From Paenibacillus_G sp049942825 (GTDB lineage: Bacteria > Bacillota > Bacilli > Paenibacillales > NBRC-103111): a stretch of 64,000 bases of DNA. Within the stretch, counting starts at the first letter, position 1, and every line of letters begins with the position of its first letter. Where the stretch lies: the NCBI RefSeq assembly GCF_049942825.1, contig NZ_CP187970.1, positions 3,782,001 through 3,846,000 of the forward strand, given 5' to 3'. This document shows, piece by piece, positions 1 through 9,201 of the stretch. Made by a program: the position numbers and the translations under genes. The notes beneath the pieces were generated by a model. That model searched no databases, was not told the DNA's origin, and saw nothing but the letters and a program-made list of their open reading frames with translations.

Positions 1-2
1 TG

Positions 3-413
3 CCTGTGCACTCGCTCAAGGATCTCATCCTGTTCAATACGATGCATCATGACGAGGCGCTGAGGTATGGACAGGACAACCTGCTTATCGCCGAAGATAC
101 CAGCGGGATGCTGACCGAGCCCCGGTACCTGGAGGACCGGCTCACGGATCTGCGGCTCTCCCGAAGGGAGGGCATCGACGCGGTGATGAGGGAGCATGGC
201 CTCCAGGCGCTGGTTTTCCCCGGAACCGCGGGGGCCAGCATTGCGGCGAAGGCGGGCTACCCATCGGTGACCGTGCCCGGCGGGTATGTGTCCGGCGGCC
301 GGCCGGTCGGCGTCACCTTCACCGGGGGCGCTTACGCGGAGCCCCAGCTCATCCGAATCGCTTATGCATTCGAGCAGCTGCGGGGGATGAGGCGCCGGCC
401 GATCTGGCTGTAA
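3..413 (+). CDS. amidase-signature family protein, C-terminal part
   Basis: This is the 3' end of an amidase-signature hydrolase; the frame is open to the window edge, so the start lies upstream. The visible part, about 136 residues, contains the stretch VFPGTAGASIAAKAGYPSVT followed by VPGGY and GRPVGVTFTG, the usual end of this family in which the active-site cleft is closed by a Gly-rich strand. The catalytic Lys-Ser-Ser triad lies in the missing N-terminal part, so the substrate cannot be judged. The family hydrolyses C-N bonds of amides and includes the GatA subunit. The protein ends normally at the TAA. Confidence 0.8.
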   Translation, partial: PVHSLKDLILFNTMHHDEALRYGQDNLLIAEDTSGMLTEPRYLEDRLTDLRLSRREGIDAVMREHGLQALVFPGTAGASIAAKAGYPSVTVPGGYVSGGRPVGVTFTGGAYAEPQLIRIAYAFEQLRGMRRRPIWL

Positions 414-615
414 GTGCCGTCAGGCAGTGGATGCAGCGAAAGACAAGGACAGCAGCTATGTTCAGCGCGGTGAGTTGCGACTTGTCTGTTCTGCATCGCT
501 GCGTGGCTTGCAGAGCCATTGTTATTATGAAGATGATAAAGCAGGCAAGTCAGGAAACTTAGAGGAGGAGTGAAACGCCGAGCTGATCGGTGATCGTGTT
601 CGGTTCAGAAGGATT

Positions 616-843
616 ATGGAGGAAGATTGGGAGCTCCGCTACCGGTAGGGGACGGACCCTGCGACCCTGCAGTCGGGGCTCGGGATTCCGACCGTGGACG
701 AGGATAATCCCGCGTGCATCTGGTGCTATGAGAAAGTGAGCTTTCGCCGGGAAGGCGTCCTGAGGGATGAAGTCTACAAGAACGGCGTATACCTGGACCG
801 GATTCTGATGAGCATCTTGAAGCACGAGTTTTATAGCGCATAG
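616..843 (+). pseudogene. remnant of a GNAT (RimJ/RimL-type) acetyltransferase
   Basis: Reading in frame to the TAG at 841-843 gives a typical C-terminal GNAT segment: N-P-A-C-I-W-C-Y-E-K then SFRREGVLRDEVYKNGVYLD and a closing MSIL-K-H-E-F, matching the acetyl-CoA-binding end of RimJ/RimL acetyltransferases. An in-frame TAG at 646-648 interrupts it and the N-terminal half of the fold is absent, so it cannot make an active enzyme. The short open stretch from the ATG at 616 to that stop may be a displaced piece of the same gene. Confidence 0.6.
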
Positions 844-930
844 TAGGGGGTGTAGCGGGGGAGAGATGCGGTGAGCCAAAGATAGGATGAATTTCATCAT
901 CTAGGCTCAGCCAAGCCTCAGGCACCATCA

Positions 931-986
931 TAAAACACCGCCCTTATGAGGCCCTTTTGCAGGGCCCTCAGAGAGCGGTGTTTTTG
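931..986 (-). terminator. intrinsic terminator of the aldo/keto reductase gene
   Basis: Arms AAAACACCGC and GCGGTGTTTT enclose a second inner stem (GAGGCCCT / AGGGCCCTC). Read on the minus strand it lies just after the stop of the 998-1939 gene. A-rich and T-rich flanks on the two sides would let it work in both directions. Confidence 0.75.
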
Positions 987-997
987 GTGTACAGAGA

Positions 998-1939
998 TTA
1001 TGCTTCCAGCACGGCTTCGATCCGCTGAAGCACTTCAGAGGAGAGGGAGATGCCGGAAGCGGTCGCATTCTCGGTGACCTGCTCGGGGCGGCTGGCGCCG
1101 ACGAGCGCGCTGGCCACATTCTCCTGGCGCAGCACCCACGCCAGCGCCAGCTGGGAGACCTGGATGCCGAGCTCGTCGGCGATCGCCGTCAGCTGTTCTA
1201 CCTGCCGCAGCTTCTTCTCGTTGATGCGGTCCTCGCCCCAGTTTTTGCTGGCGGCGCGGCTGTCTGCCGGTACGGCTTCGCCGAGTCGGTATTTGCCGGT
1301 GAGCAGGCCCTGCGCCAGCGGCGAGAAGACGACCTGGGAGATGCCCTTGGCCGTGCCGGTCGGGATGACCTCTTTTTCGATATAGCGGTTGAACAGGTTG
1401 TAGATCGGCTGGTTGACGATGATCCGGTCAAGAAGATATCGGTCAGCGATTCCCAGTGCCTCGACCATCTGGGCGGCAGTCCACTCGCTGACGCCGACAT
1501 ACAGCACCTTGCCTTGGGTGACGAGATCGTCGAGGGCGCGGAGCGTCTCCTCAAGCGGGGTTTCGGGATCGTAGCGGTGACAGTAGTACAGGTCAACGTA
1601 ATCGGTGCCAAGCCGCTTCAGCGAAGCATGGCACTGCTCGGTAATATGCTTGCGGGAGAGACCGCGGTCATTGGGGCCGTCTCCCATGTTGCCGAATACT
1701 TTGGTCGCGAGCACGTAAGATTCTCTGGGATAGCTGCCGAGCACCCGGCCGACCAGCTTTTCGGCTTCGCCGCGCTCGTATACATTCGCCGTGTCAAAAA
1801 AGTTGATGCCCAGGTCATACGCCTGTTCGATGGAACGGACCGCGCGTTCATTTTCTACATAGCCTCCGTACGTCATCCAACTGCCCAGACTGATTTCGCT
1901 GACCTTCAGTCCGCTTCTGCCGAGTTTGCGATACTGCAT
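998..1939 (-). CDS. aldo/keto reductase, potassium-channel-beta-subunit-like
   Basis: A 313-residue NADPH-dependent reductase with the (beta/alpha)8 fold. The N-terminus MQYRKLGRSGLKVSEISLG is typical of the AKR6/YghZ-like branch. The catalytic tetrad is complete: Asp49 and Tyr54 in FFDTANVY, Lys80 in LATK, His121 in YYCHR. The SPLAQGLLTGKY loop that grips the cofactor is present, as is the late GASRPEQ segment. The start is set at 1939 because AAGGAGG lies 9-10 bases upstream; a longer open frame exists but has no ribosome site. It is a single-gene unit closed by the hairpin at 931-986. The substrate cannot be told from sequence. Confidence 0.88.
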   Translation of the reverse strand: MQYRKLGRSGLKVSEISLGSWMTYGGYVENERAVRSIEQAYDLGINFFDTANVYERGEAEKLVGRVLGSYPRESYVLATKVFGNMGDGPNDRGLSRKHITEQCHASLKRLGTDYVDLYYCHRYDPETPLEETLRALDDLVTQGKVLYVGVSEWTAAQMVEALGIADRYLLDRIIVNQPIYNLFNRYIEKEVIPTGTAKGISQVVFSPLAQGLLTGKYRLGEAVPADSRAASKNWGEDRINEKKLRQVEQLTAIADELGIQVSQLALAWVLRQENVASALVGASRPEQVTENATASGISLSSEVLQRIEAVLEA

Positions 1940-2298
1940 GGATTCATCTTCCTCCTTTGTGAAATGGCTTTCATTTTTGGTGGTGCGCCTGGCTTGAAAG
2001 AATGAAGAAAAGAATGACTCGCCTTCCATTATAAGCCGAGCGGGCCGTAGAAGTAAGAACTGACCTTAGGGTGACTTAGTTACGTCAGGGTAAGCCATAC
2101 GGTAAAGAATAGGAAGAAGGGCCTGTTTCAGAGGAGGAGGCCTCGGGTAAGAGGTGGGAATGACCTGACCTCACGAAGGGGCAGGAAGTAAAGATTACAT
2201 AATAAAAATTATGTTAAGAATGTGATGGTGATAACAGGAAGCCTCCCCAAAAGATATGCTATACTAGACTACAATGAAGTGATAGGGAGTGGGTCAGC

Positions 2299-3834
2299 GT
2301 GTACGTCGTGACGGCAGAACAGATGAGACGAATCGACCGCGACGCGATAGATGCCATCGGGATTCCGGCACTGGTGCTCATGGAGAATGCCGGCCGGGCC
2401 GTGGCTGAAGAGATAATATGCCGGTGGGGAGGCTGCGGCCGGGCGCTGCGGATTCTCGTTCTTGTTGGCAAAGGAAACAATGGCGGAGACGGCATCGTTG
2501 CCGCCCGCCACCTGCAGCAGGAGGGCCACAGGCCGTATCTGCTGTTCGCTGACGACCCCTCGCAGTATCGGGGAGAGGCCGAAGTGCAGTACCGGATCGC
2601 CGTGAAGCTCGGCATGGAAGGCCGCCGGTTCACGGAGGGGGAGCGCCTGGATATGGCGGGCTTTGATCTCGTTATCGATGCCCTGCTCGGGACTGGCAGC
2701 ACCGGTGCGCCAAGGGGCACCAGCGTTCAGCTGATTGCCCAGGTGAACGCCTCCGGTCTGCCGGTCGCTGCAGTCGATCTTCCGAGCGGACTCGACGCAG
2801 ATACAGGGCAGGTGCACGATCCGTGCATCCGCGCGGAACTGACCGTGGCCTTGGCGTACAGCAAAATCGGGCTGGAGCAGTATCCCGGCGCCGCCTGCGC
2901 GGGTGACGTTGTCGTCCGGCGCATCGGGATCCCGGCGGTGGCTGCTGAGCGTGCGGGCGTGCGGACATTCCGCGTGCAGGAGCCGCTGCTCTCCGAGCGG
3001 CTCGGCTATGCGCGGTACCGCCGCCGCAGGCCGGACTCGCACAAGGGCACCTACGGCCACGTGCTGGTCGCGGCCGGCAGCCGCCCGATGAGCGGTGCAG
3101 GCCTGCTGTCGGCGACGGCGGCCCTGCGGGCAGGCAGCGGGCTCGTCACCTGGGCGCTGCCCGACCGGCTGGTGGATGCGATGACCGGCCGGCTGCCCGA
3201 AGCTATGCTGCGAGGCCTCGCGGACGGCGGTACCGGGGAGTGGGGCGCGGTCGACCCGCATGCCTTGGCGAAGCTGGCGGCCGGCAAGGACGCCTTGGTG
3301 TTCGGTCCCGGCGCAGGCCGCTGGGAAGGCGACGGTCCGTTTCTCCGTACCCTTTGGGAAGAAACAGGGTGTCCGCTGGTTCTCGATGCCGACGCGCTGA
3401 ATATGATGGGAGAAGCGGGCGGCCCTGCTTCATGGCCGAAGCGCGAGGGTGAGGTTGTGCTTACCCCGCATCCGGGCGAAATGTCCAGGCTGCTGGGGGG
3501 GACGACCTCGGAGGTGCAGCGCGACAGGGTTCGTGCGGCGGCAGAGTATGCGTCCCGCTGCGGTGTGGTGGTGGTGCTGAAGGGCACGCGGACCGTAACG
3601 GCCGCTCCGTCCGGTGAAGTGTACTTGAACCCCACCGGCAATCCGGGGATGGCCACCGGAGGAACCGGGGATGTGCTGGCGGGGATCATCGGCTCCCTGC
3701 TGGGTCAGGGGTACACGGCTGTACAGGCGGCGGCGCTGGGCGCCTATCTTCACGGCGCGGCCGGTGACCGTGCTGCTGCAGGACGGGCGCATGAAGCATC
3801 CTTAGCCGCGGGCGACATCCCGGATCATTTGTGA
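2299..3834 (+). CDS. nnr: bifunctional NAD(P)H-hydrate epimerase / ADP-dependent NAD(P)H-hydrate dehydratase
   Basis: A 511-residue metabolite-repair enzyme that rescues hydrated NADH and NADPH. Residues 1 to about 215 are the epimerase (YjeF_N) domain with GKGNNGGDG at about 57-65 and the DLPSGLDADTG loop at 160-170. Residues about 240-511 are the dehydratase (carbohydrate-kinase-like) domain with HKGTYGHVLVAAGS, FGPGAG, VLDADALN at 361-368, LTPHPGEM at 388-395, and the nucleotide loop NPTGNPGMATGGTGDVLAG, which carries the catalytic Asp. Fusion of both activities is common in bacteria. The start is the GTG at 2299; the upstream site GGGAGTGGG is moderate. No operon partner is evident. Confidence 0.93.
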   Translation: MYVVTAEQMRRIDRDAIDAIGIPALVLMENAGRAVAEEIICRWGGCGRALRILVLVGKGNNGGDGIVAARHLQQEGHRPYLLFADDPSQYRGEAEVQYRIAVKLGMEGRRFTEGERLDMAGFDLVIDALLGTGSTGAPRGTSVQLIAQVNASGLPVAAVDLPSGLDADTGQVHDPCIRAELTVALAYSKIGLEQYPGAACAGDVVVRRIGIPAVAAERAGVRTFRVQEPLLSERLGYARYRRRRPDSHKGTYGHVLVAAGSRPMSGAGLLSATAALRAGSGLVTWALPDRLVDAMTGRLPEAMLRGLADGGTGEWGAVDPHALAKLAAGKDALVFGPGAGRWEGDGPFLRTLWEETGCPLVLDADALNMMGEAGGPASWPKREGEVVLTPHPGEMSRLLGGTTSEVQRDRVRAAAEYASRCGVVVVLKGTRTVTAAPSGEVYLNPTGNPGMATGGTGDVLAGIIGSLLGQGYTAVQAAALGAYLHGAAGDRAAAGRAHEASLAAGDIPDHL

Positions 3835-3971
3835 ACAATTAACTACACACATCATTAATGTGGTAAACTATATATGGCTTGAAATGACGAGAATTGTCGC
3901 GGGAACCTCCCAAACCGGCATCCGGTTACGAATGGTTTGAGAAGGAATTCGCGTGAGAAGGAGGGGGACGC

Positions 3972-5366
3972 ATGGAAAAGCCAAGATCCATCCATTCGCG
4001 TTATGTGCTCGAACGGCCAATCCTCCCCATGGTCAGCGGCATGCTGTACCGCGGCAAAGATTTGGCTTTGCACAGGGACGTGATTCTGTATGTAGTTGAA
4101 AGTGCCGATGACTCGGTAAGACAGACCGCCATGGCGAAACTACAGGAAGTTGCTCCGTTGAGTGACAACCGATTTTTGCATATGCTTGATGTGGGCATGG
4201 AAAAGCCTTATCTTTTCGCCGCCCTGAAGACGTTCGAAGGCAGACCGCTGATCGAATCACTGACCCGCCATCCATTGACGGACCGGGAGGTGCTCAGCGG
4301 CGTATTCGAGCTCGGCCGGGGGCTGCAGGATTCGATGGAGGAAGGCGTGTCGGGCTTTGCCGTTCACGCGGCTAATGTATGGCTGTGTGACGACGGGCGC
4401 CTCAAGATTATCAACTACTGGGATAAAGGGCAGGATCGTGAGCGGGGAGTTCAAGGGCTCGCGCGGCTGCTGTTACAGCTGCTGACCCGCTCCGAGGAGC
4501 CGGATCTCGGCCCGCTGGGAGAACGGAAGCTGCGTTCAGCCCTGGGCAGCCTGAATGCGGTGCAGCAGGCTGAGCTGATCGCCATGCTGCGGCGGACGGC
4601 GGCCCGGCAGGAGACGCTCTCCTCGCTGGTGGTGCACCTCGGGCTCCTGGTGAAGTCGCCGGAGGCACCTTCCTCCAACGCTGCGTACGTCATCGAAGAG
4701 GACATCGAAGAGGATGAGGAGGAGATGCCTCTTGACGCGACGATGAGGTTTGAGCCGCCGCTGCGCCGGGAGGCCCCCGTGCGCTATGCTCCTCCGACAG
4801 CTTCTCGAGTGCCGGCTCACGACGAGGCAGAAGAAGAAGAGGATCGCCCGCAGGGGCGGGCGTGGAAAACCGGCCTGAAGCTGCTTCTGGGCGCAGCCCT
4901 CGTATGTACCGCCGGCGCGGCGGTGTTCGTCTGGCTCGTCAACGAGGCTCCGTCGCTTCCCGGCATGCCAGGCAAGCAGGAGGCGTCGTCGAAGCTGCCT
5001 AACGGGGAAGAACCAGCAGACGGCACGGAAGTGACCCGGGCACCGCAGACTGACGGAACGCCGGGAGCGGTGGAACCAACGAAAGTTCCGCCTTCTTCCT
5101 CTACTGCAGAGCAGGAGGAAGAAGGGGCAGCTGGGGAAGAGCCTGCGGCCCCGGCGACTGGAGAAGGCCCGCTTGAAGCGCCGAATCTGATCGGCTTGCA
5201 GTTGTCCGATGCTGAGGCTAAATTTAAGGGCACTGGACTAGGATATGCCTACTACAGGAAGCCAAGCGAGGAGCCGGCCGGAACCGTCTTTGACCAAATG
5301 CCGAAGCCCGGCGAAGCTGCTCCCCAAGGCACGAAGGTGATTTTCTACGTCAGCCGCGGGCCGTAG
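3972..5366 (+). CDS. membrane pseudokinase with C-terminal PASTA domain
   Basis: A 464-residue membrane protein. Residues about 10-225 follow the layout of a PknB-like Ser/Thr kinase, but the catalytic signatures are gone. The ATP-anchoring Lys in the strand after the Gly loop is Tyr (VILYVVES), the HRD-type loop reads FAVHAANVWL, and the DFG position reads INYW. An acidic, Pro-rich linker follows, then one membrane helix at about 301-323 (LKLLLGAALVCTAGAAVFVW), a Thr/Glu/Pro-rich spacer, and one PASTA domain at about 398-464 ending VIFYVSRGP. PASTA domains bind muropeptides or wall polymers outside the cell. By family knowledge it should be a non-catalytic wall sensor; the partner is unknown. 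The ribosome site GGAGGGGG precedes the ATG, and a strong hairpin follows the stop. Confidence 0.75.
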   Translation: MEKPRSIHSRYVLERPILPMVSGMLYRGKDLALHRDVILYVVESADDSVRQTAMAKLQEVAPLSDNRFLHMLDVGMEKPYLFAALKTFEGRPLIESLTRHPLTDREVLSGVFELGRGLQDSMEEGVSGFAVHAANVWLCDDGRLKIINYWDKGQDRERGVQGLARLLLQLLTRSEEPDLGPLGERKLRSALGSLNAVQQAELIAMLRRTAARQETLSSLVVHLGLLVKSPEAPSSNAAYVIEEDIEEDEEEMPLDATMRFEPPLRREAPVRYAPPTASRVPAHDEAEEEEDRPQGRAWKTGLKLLLGAALVCTAGAAVFVWLVNEAPSLPGMPGKQEASSKLPNGEEPADGTEVTRAPQTDGTPGAVEPTKVPPSSSTAEQEEEGAAGEEPAAPATGEGPLEAPNLIGLQLSDAEAKFKGTGLGYAYYRKPSEEPAGTVFDQMPKPGEAAPQGTKVIFYVSRGP

Positions 5367-5396
5367 GGGCAGAGTCGTGCAGGACGTTGGCTTCAT

Positions 5397-5432
5397 AGAC
5401 CAAGAGCCCGGAGAGATCCGGGCTCTTGGTCT
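5397..5432 (+). terminator. strong hairpin after the pseudokinase-PASTA gene
   Basis: Sixteen-base perfect arms (AGACCAAGAGCCCGGA and its complement) around a GAGA tetraloop, 30 bases after the stop. There is no clear T run, so termination may rest on stem strength alone. Confidence 0.6.
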
Positions 5433-5490
5433 GCCTGGATGCGGATGGAAGCGGATTAGGGAAAGAGGCATCTGCTTGTTTTGTGCTGGG

Positions 5491-5643
5491 GGTGTGATGA
5501 GCAGTTTCGATTCCGTTGATATTGGAGTTATGTGATGAGCTGGATTGCTTCCGTCGGTGCTGGAATTGTGTGCTAATCGGTATCGCTTCCGTTGGTACTG
5601 AAGATGTGTGCTGATCCGTATCGCTTACCCTGGTACTAAGCGG
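5491..5643. repeat. four degenerate tandem repeats of 36-39 bp
   Basis: Units begin near 5492, 5530, 5566 and 5604 and share the pattern TGTG-ctgat-..-CGCTTCCGTTGGTACTG. They diverge from one another and hold no ORF. Confidence 0.6.
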
Positions 5644-5689
5644 AATAAGGAGAGGTATCCTTTACTTTTATTACGCAACAAGTGATTCC

Positions 5690-5960
5690 TCCCCGTAATT
5701 TTTCACTACTTAGGCGGACTTTCACGGTACCCAGGAGTGTTTGAAGGGCGCCTCTTCCGGTCAATTGGAATAACGGAACTACGATCTCTTATATGGCTAT
5801 TTCCCATGATTTCACGGAGATTAGCGGAACTCAAATGCCTTATCCCCCATCGATTCGCTGAAAATCGGGCTGCTAGGGAGGAATAGCGAACCTCAGTTCC
5901 TTTATTTTCAACAAGGGCTCGATCTCGCCCTTTCGGTTGAGCTTTCACCTAGATGTTCTA
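5690..5960. repeat. dispersed intergenic repeat block of the CGGAACTCAG family
   Basis: Three related segments (near 5768, 5820 and 5882) carry variants of AATAGCGGAACTCAG followed by a short CTTTATT-like half. The same family recurs at 23450-23592. No coding potential is seen. Confidence 0.55.
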
Positions 5961-6577
5961 GATGTTCGCTAAAAATACTCCCCGAATGAGTACGGCTATT
6001 TCCTTGTTCTCCTATGCTGGTTTTAAACTCGCCGTCACCCGTGATACCTCACTTAAAAGTTATCAGTTCAGCACGTTCCTCGGTTCCATCCCTGCCCTGT
6101 ACCGCTGTAATTATGTTCCCCCAAGCTCCGCATCTAGGCCTACCTGCCTTGGCTCTGGGGGCAGGACTAACACATATTGTCTAGCGATACAGTGGAATGG
6201 CATGAATGGATCGTGACTCCCTCTGCCGGCCTGGCTGTTGACGGAAGAATGGGCTCGATAGGAAAGACGATCCGCCTGGAGGATCGACCTAGCCGTACTT
6301 GCCGTACACTAATGAAGCTTTTTCGGAAAATAGACGCGGTGAACATCTCCGTTACTCTTGGGTTTACTACTGTGGATGAGGTGAAGGTGGGACGTATCGG
6401 AACCTTCATCCATTAGGAGCGCAAGCCTGTCGCACTTCAGACGGATCCCATTGGACCGTGGTCAAACCAGCTTCTTAGATAATCGAGCGGTCTCGTTGTT
6501 ACTCGGACGGACGAGCGGAGGGAGAGGAGACGGTCCAACCTTTCGAACTACGGAATCACAGGTCCAGTCATAAACAA
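5961..6577. other. non-coding stretch, no recognisable gene
   Basis: Short open frames exist on both strands (for example 6177-6416 on the plus strand) but lack ribosome sites and resemble no family I recognise. Composition is mixed. It may be old gene debris between the pseudokinase gene and xerS. Confidence 0.4.
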
Positions 6578-6601
6578 ATCCCCATGCGTCAGCATGGGGA
6601 T
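6578..6601 (-). terminator. terminator hairpin downstream of xerS
   Basis: Ten-base perfect arms ATCCCCATGC and GCATGGGGAT with a 4-base loop. On the minus strand it is followed by TTTGTTTA, 41 bases beyond the xerS stop. Confidence 0.65.
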
Positions 6602-6641
6602 GATGTCGATTGGGCTAAGATCCACGGGCACCGGTCTATCC

Positions 6642-7721
6642 TCAATCCGCCGTCCGGTCGATCGCCTCGGCCATCGTTTTGTCGGTTAGGTGGGCGTAGA
6701 TCTGGGTGGTCTCCGGCGAAGCGTGGCCGAGCTGCTCCTGTGTCTTATACAGATCGTTGCGCAGATAGTAGTCGGTGGCGAATGAGTGGCGCAGCTTATG
6801 CACCGACAGGTAAGGCTTGCCGAACCGCTTGGCGTACTTGATCACCATCTCCTGGATCGCCCGTTTGGTCATCCGCTCGCCCTCTTTCTTGCCGTTTGCG
6901 ACGGCGAGGAACAGGGCTTTTTCCCGTTTGGGCGCCTTGTACTGGATCGAACGCAGCTCAAGGTAAGCGGTCAGCGCTTCGGTCGCCTCCTGACGGAAGT
7001 AGACCGGGGTTTTGAACGTATCGTCATTCTTACCCTTGCGGTAAACGTAGGTGAGTTTCTTTTTCAAATCAATGTCTTCGACGTTGAGGTTTACGACTTC
7101 GGATACGCGAAGACCCGAATTCAGGATGAGGGAGACAATGCACACATCGCGGATCTTGTTGATTTCATACGAGTATAGGGCCTGCTTGTTCTTCGCGACG
7201 TCCTGGGGATAGCCGGTTTTGATATACTCGATAAATTCAAGAATCTCCACCTCCTGCAGCAGCTTGCCTTCCAGCTTGGCCGCCGTGTCCTTGGGCTTAT
7301 GGGTGCGCTTGATCTCCACCTTGGCCATCACGTTGCGTTTTAAGAGCGGATAAAATTCTTCATCCTCGGCAATCTGGCTCAAATAATGGAACAGCGAGCG
7401 CAGCGATGAAAGCTTGCGGGAGATGGTTGTCCGCCCGTTGGCATTTTCCTTGCGTGTGGCGAGGAACATTTTGTAGTTATCGATGGAATCCATATGCAGC
7501 CTCTCCAGATCAACGAGAGGGATCTCGCGTATGGATGAGGCCGTAGTCAGACCCTCCGCAAGCAGCCAGGAGAAAAACGTCTCATAATCGCGCACATACT
7601 CGAGCAGGGAGGATGGGGAGAGATCCGGAAGCTTGTACCCGATAAACTTCTCCACGTACCAGGGCATGGAGGGGACTTTCTTATCCAGCTCCTGGCGGTC
7701 TTTGATCTTAATGATATTCAT
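6642..7721 (-). CDS. xerS: tyrosine recombinase XerS
   Basis: A 359-residue tyrosine recombinase of the XerS type, which resolves chromosome dimers at a dif-like site in some Firmicutes. The N-terminal SAM-like core-binding domain (about 15-120) is followed by the catalytic domain. All six active-site residues can be seen: Arg205 in NSGLRVSEV, Lys229 or 231 in RKGK, His308 and Arg311 in HKLRHSFA, His333 in LGHAS, and the nucleophile Tyr342 in TQIYAHL. The length and the GKPYLSVHKLRHSFATDYY block fit XerS better than XerC/XerD. It stands alone with its own terminator, so it is probably a housekeeping enzyme and not an integrase for the repeats beside it. Confidence 0.85.
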   Translation of the reverse strand: MNIIKIKDRQELDKKVPSMPWYVEKFIGYKLPDLSPSSLLEYVRDYETFFSWLLAEGLTTASSIREIPLVDLERLHMDSIDNYKMFLATRKENANGRTTISRKLSSLRSLFHYLSQIAEDEEFYPLLKRNVMAKVEIKRTHKPKDTAAKLEGKLLQEVEILEFIEYIKTGYPQDVAKNKQALYSYEINKIRDVCIVSLILNSGLRVSEVVNLNVEDIDLKKKLTYVYRKGKNDDTFKTPVYFRQEATEALTAYLELRSIQYKAPKREKALFLAVANGKKEGERMTKRAIQEMVIKYAKRFGKPYLSVHKLRHSFATDYYLRNDLYKTQEQLGHASPETTQIYAHLTDKTMAEAIDRTAD

Positions 7722-7987
7722 GTCACGATCACCTCGTTCGATAGAAAGCTCGTTTACATCCGATTACCCGGAAAGGATTTCCTCTATTGTACCATAGAAG
7801 TCCGCAGCATCGAAAATAGGATCCGGCGCTTTATGTCATCACGAAAAGAAGTCGACAGATGGGTAACGGATCGAAAAACCTGGGTACCTAGATGAAAATG
7901 AAATGGATTTCATGCTTAGGCTCAAATGGCTGGCTGCGTGGGATAAGCAGGAAAAAGGAAGCTCGTTGAGCTGGTGTAGACATGAGC

Positions 7988-8293
7988 CGCTGCTGGCAGC
8001 GGAAGATCCGCGAGCTTTCCTACCGGCCTCAGTCGTTGCCGTAGCGGATGAACGGGAGTAAGAGGGCCCGCTACTGGCAGCGGAAGATCCGCAGGTTTCC
8101 TGCACGCCGTCAGTCGGCTGCCGTGCCGAATAAAACAGGAGTAAGAGGGGGCGCTTCCGGCAGCGGAGGATCCGCAGGTTTCCTACATGCCGTCAGTCGG
8201 CTGCCGTACCGAATGAACAAGTGTAAGAGGGTGCGCTTCCGGCATCGGAGGATCCGCGAGCTTTCCTGCTCGCTGACAGTCGCTGCCGTACTA
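7988..8293. repeat. four tandem repeats of about 82 bp, hairpin-forming
   Basis: Units start at 7988, 8069, 8152 and 8234 (spacing 81, 83, 82). Each has CGCTNCYGGCAGCGGA, GATCCGC, GTTTCCT or CTTTCCT, a CAGTCG-GCTGCCGT block and a GAGTAAGAGGG tail. GCGGA/TCCGC forms a small stem, and GGCAGC pairs with GCTGCC about 45 bases on. The array is 270 bases upstream of xerS (minus) and is not coding. This is a repeat class I cannot name. Confidence 0.75.
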
Positions 8294-9201
8294 GAACTGC
8301 CCAGGGGGCAATCCAAAGTATGAGGAGGGCGAGGGGACAAGCGAGTATTAGTTGGGAAATGAGGTTGAATGGGGACGGGACATCCAACCTTACTAAACTA
8401 ACAATAAAGTGGGCAGTTGGAAAGGTTGTGGTAGGACATTTTGTACCCTGGCAGGCTCCTGCTAGCGTCCGAGTCAATGGTCTGTGCGTCAGGGTTGAAG
8501 CGAATAGGGGGTATAGGGGCTGGCGTTCAAACAATCAGCTTGAGGCAAATTCGTGAATTCACACTGGGTATGTAAGTGTATTAAGTATATGCAATGAATA
8601 TAGATAAGTAATTGTACGTTTATGCAATGATATTTGATGAATGCAGGATTATCCATGCTTGCGTATTCGATATGCAGCCCGAGCTTCTTTGAGCCTTTCT
8701 TGCAGAGAATACGCCGCTGGGGTCCGGATTCATAAGGGGAGGACATGCCTATGGATTTTCACAGTTGCCAACGGTAGTCGTAGAATACAGCTGCCAACTG
8801 AATCAACACTGCATATTTGATTGATCGGAAGCCGCATGAGTCAGAAGTACTTTATACTCCTGAAAAAACAAGTAAACCATTTAGATCAACACTTCTTATT
8901 AATATACTTGTTTTCATGCTTTCGTCAACTGCATCATAACGTGGAAAGGGGGTAGCCCCTGTCGCGCCCGCTCTCCAAGTAGGAATGGAAGTCCGCACAC
9001 CGGGGGACGGGATTTGAGCATTCATCATATTATTGGCACATCTGCGGCAATATGGACAGAAAGGAACTCGACTAAAGTCTGGCTATCTTTCGTGCATTGG
9101 TCCGGTGAGTTTCGTGCGGCACTCGTGTTACACTTCATATACAGTAAATTGCAGATGTGGGAATCGAGTTATTAATCCATAATGCCGAGGAGACCATGAC
9201 A
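8294..9201. other. long non-coding stretch upstream of the DUF4097 gene
   Basis: No credible gene is seen. The 19-base sequence AATATACTTGTTTTCATGC at 8901-8919 recurs exactly at 10896-10914. The promoter of the downstream gene should lie within the last 150 bases, but no clear sigma-A pair stands out. Confidence 0.4.

Noticed and set aside
5961..6420. Possible small genes 5962-6216 and 6177-6416
   Set aside because: No ribosome sites, no recognisable domains, and competing frames on both strands.
7988..8293. CRISPR array
   Set aside because: Units follow each other without unique spacers, the repeat is far too long, and no cas genes are present.
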